From: Actinomycetes bacterium
GTDB taxonomy: Bacteria > Actinomycetota > Coriobacteriia > Coriobacteriales > Eggerthellaceae
Reading direction: 5' to 3'
NCBI GenBank assembly: GCA_023394615.1
Contig: JAEXAI010000010.1
Coordinates: 186,001 to 250,000 of the forward strand
Length of the DNA stretch: 64,000 bases
Position 1 is the stretch's first letter; the number at the start of each line of letters is the position of its first letter. Both the position numbers and the translations under genes were made by a program. Under the pieces are notes generated by a model, which was given only the letters and a program-made list of their open reading frames with translations, ran no database searches and was not told where the DNA came from. Below, piece by piece: positions 63,271 to 64,000 of the stretch.

Positions 63271-63515
63271 GGGTGCTTTCGCCCATATGCTGCAATCCAC
63301 CGTTTCGCAATGCTGGAATCGACGGCATGCTGAAACGCCATGGCGCGTCTTTTGGCTGCCATTGTTTGGCATATGAGTTAAATATTGAATAAATCCTGTT
63401 CAAAATTCATTTGCATCAGGGAGAGGAGGAGTATAGTTACATTGCTGAAAGAAAATCAGGGGCGAGCCGAACTGCATGGAGATCAGCGCATGCGGGCGGT
63501 GCTGATAGGGCGATT

Positions 63516-64000
63516 ATGAAAAATACATACGAAGTATCTCATTGCGTGCATGCGAATTTTTCGAAGAAAAGGGCCGGCAAGGTGGCAAAGACATGGCTTT
63601 CCAAAGCTATGTGCGTGCTGCTTGCCTGCGTTATGGCGGTGATGTGCACAGACTCGAATTTTGGTGATGCTGCCAGAGCGTTTGCTGAAGGCGCCTCCTC
63701 GCAGCAGACTTCTGCTGCTGCGCAGCCGAGTGCGGAAAGCACGCAGACCACCACGTCTGGCGATACAACTACTACTGCAACGGAGGATGCTTCTGCGTCT
63801 GCTGTGCAACACGAGTCCTCGACCACGGTAATCGACGGGCTTGCCAACAGCGGCACCTATGACGCACAAGCGCACAGCATTACTTGGACTGTGCAGGTGG
63901 GAACGGAAAGCAACGGGGTGTCGCTTGCGGGCATCCAGCTGAAACAATCATTCGATACTTCCCAACAGTCGTTTACGGCAGCCTACCTTGGCACCTACGA
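63516..64000 (+). CDS. Large secreted surface protein, N-terminal part, cut by window end
   Basis: An open frame of 161 codons runs from ATG 63516 to the window end without a stop. It starts with a long basic signal peptide (KKRAGKVAKTWLSKAMCVLL, then ACVMAVMC), similar to Gram-positive adhesin precursors. A Ser/Thr/Ala/Gln-rich spacer (QQTSAAAQPSAESTQTTTSG) follows, then a domain beginning STTVIDGLANSGTYDAQAHS and ITWTVQVGTESNGVSLAGIQ, which resembles a bacterial Ig-like or adhesin domain. GATAGGG lies 5 nt before the ATG. Anchoring and full length cannot be seen. Confidence 0.8.
   Translation, partial: MKNTYEVSHCVHANFSKKRAGKVAKTWLSKAMCVLLACVMAVMCTDSNFGDAARAFAEGASSQQTSAAAQPSAESTQTTTSGDTTTTATEDASASAVQHESSTTVIDGLANSGTYDAQAHSITWTVQVGTESNGVSLAGIQLKQSFDTSQQSFTAAYLGTY

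Overview
The window looks like a chromosomal segment of an anaerobic, gut-type actinobacterium of the class Coriobacteriia (Eggerthellaceae-like). I infer this from moderately high G+C, a giant fused 2-hydroxyacyl-CoA dehydratase activase, a membrane multiheme cytochrome next to a system I cytochrome c maturation cluster, a flavodiiron protein, a Veg-like protein, abundant Ala/Asp/Thr-rich lipoproteins and surface proteins, and regulators that pair an excisionase-like HTH with a LuxR HTH. The genus cannot be fixed from sequence alone.

Layout. 1-213: start of dnaK (minus strand, cut by the window edge), with a perfect hairpin and a 15-bp tandem repeat upstream. 0.6-2.5 kb: a UPF0210 gene and a truncated EAL-domain remnant. 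3.1-10 kb: a TetR regulator, the giant activase and an M20 amidohydrolase. 10.2-15.7 kb: a secreted SGNH hydrolase overlapping a membrane-anchored subtilase. 16.5-27.2 kb: housekeeping genes (flavodiiron protein, rsmI, YgjP-like metalloprotease, two paralogous secreted coiled-coil/lysozyme-like proteins, metG, tatD, flavodoxin-like reductase, rsmA, veg), followed by tRNA-Ala(CGC). 28.5-41.5 kb: an accessory region with a beta-helix lipoprotein, an unusual sensor-MFS fusion, a low-G+C GIY-YIG/DUF2075 protein, a small lipoprotein, a sortase-type surface protein and a dual-HTH regulator. 42.8-50.2 kb: multiheme cytochrome, then ccmE-F-A-B-C-D-like and galU. 51.6-54.2 kb: a homocysteine-methyltransferase-like protein, a small protein and a DUF2804 protein. 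54.3-59.2 kb: a minus-strand PilT/GspF pilus-type operon. 60.4-62.7 kb: a PhoB/PhoR-type two-component system. 63.5 kb to the end: start of another large surface protein, cut by the window edge.

Non-coding content is the most striking part. Five copies of one ~240-bp element with ~40-bp terminal inverted repeats lie between genes in both orientations, several next to unrelated minisatellites. Three other 210-222-bp elements have ~50-bp imperfect inverted arms. Two probable minus-strand structured RNAs end in intrinsic terminators. One (about 51172-51314) carries three C-rich anti-Shine-Dalgarno motifs and may be a 6C-like small RNA. The other (about 62880-63083) is a highly structured RNA with no protein gene downstream. 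No rRNA, intact transposase or cas gene was seen.
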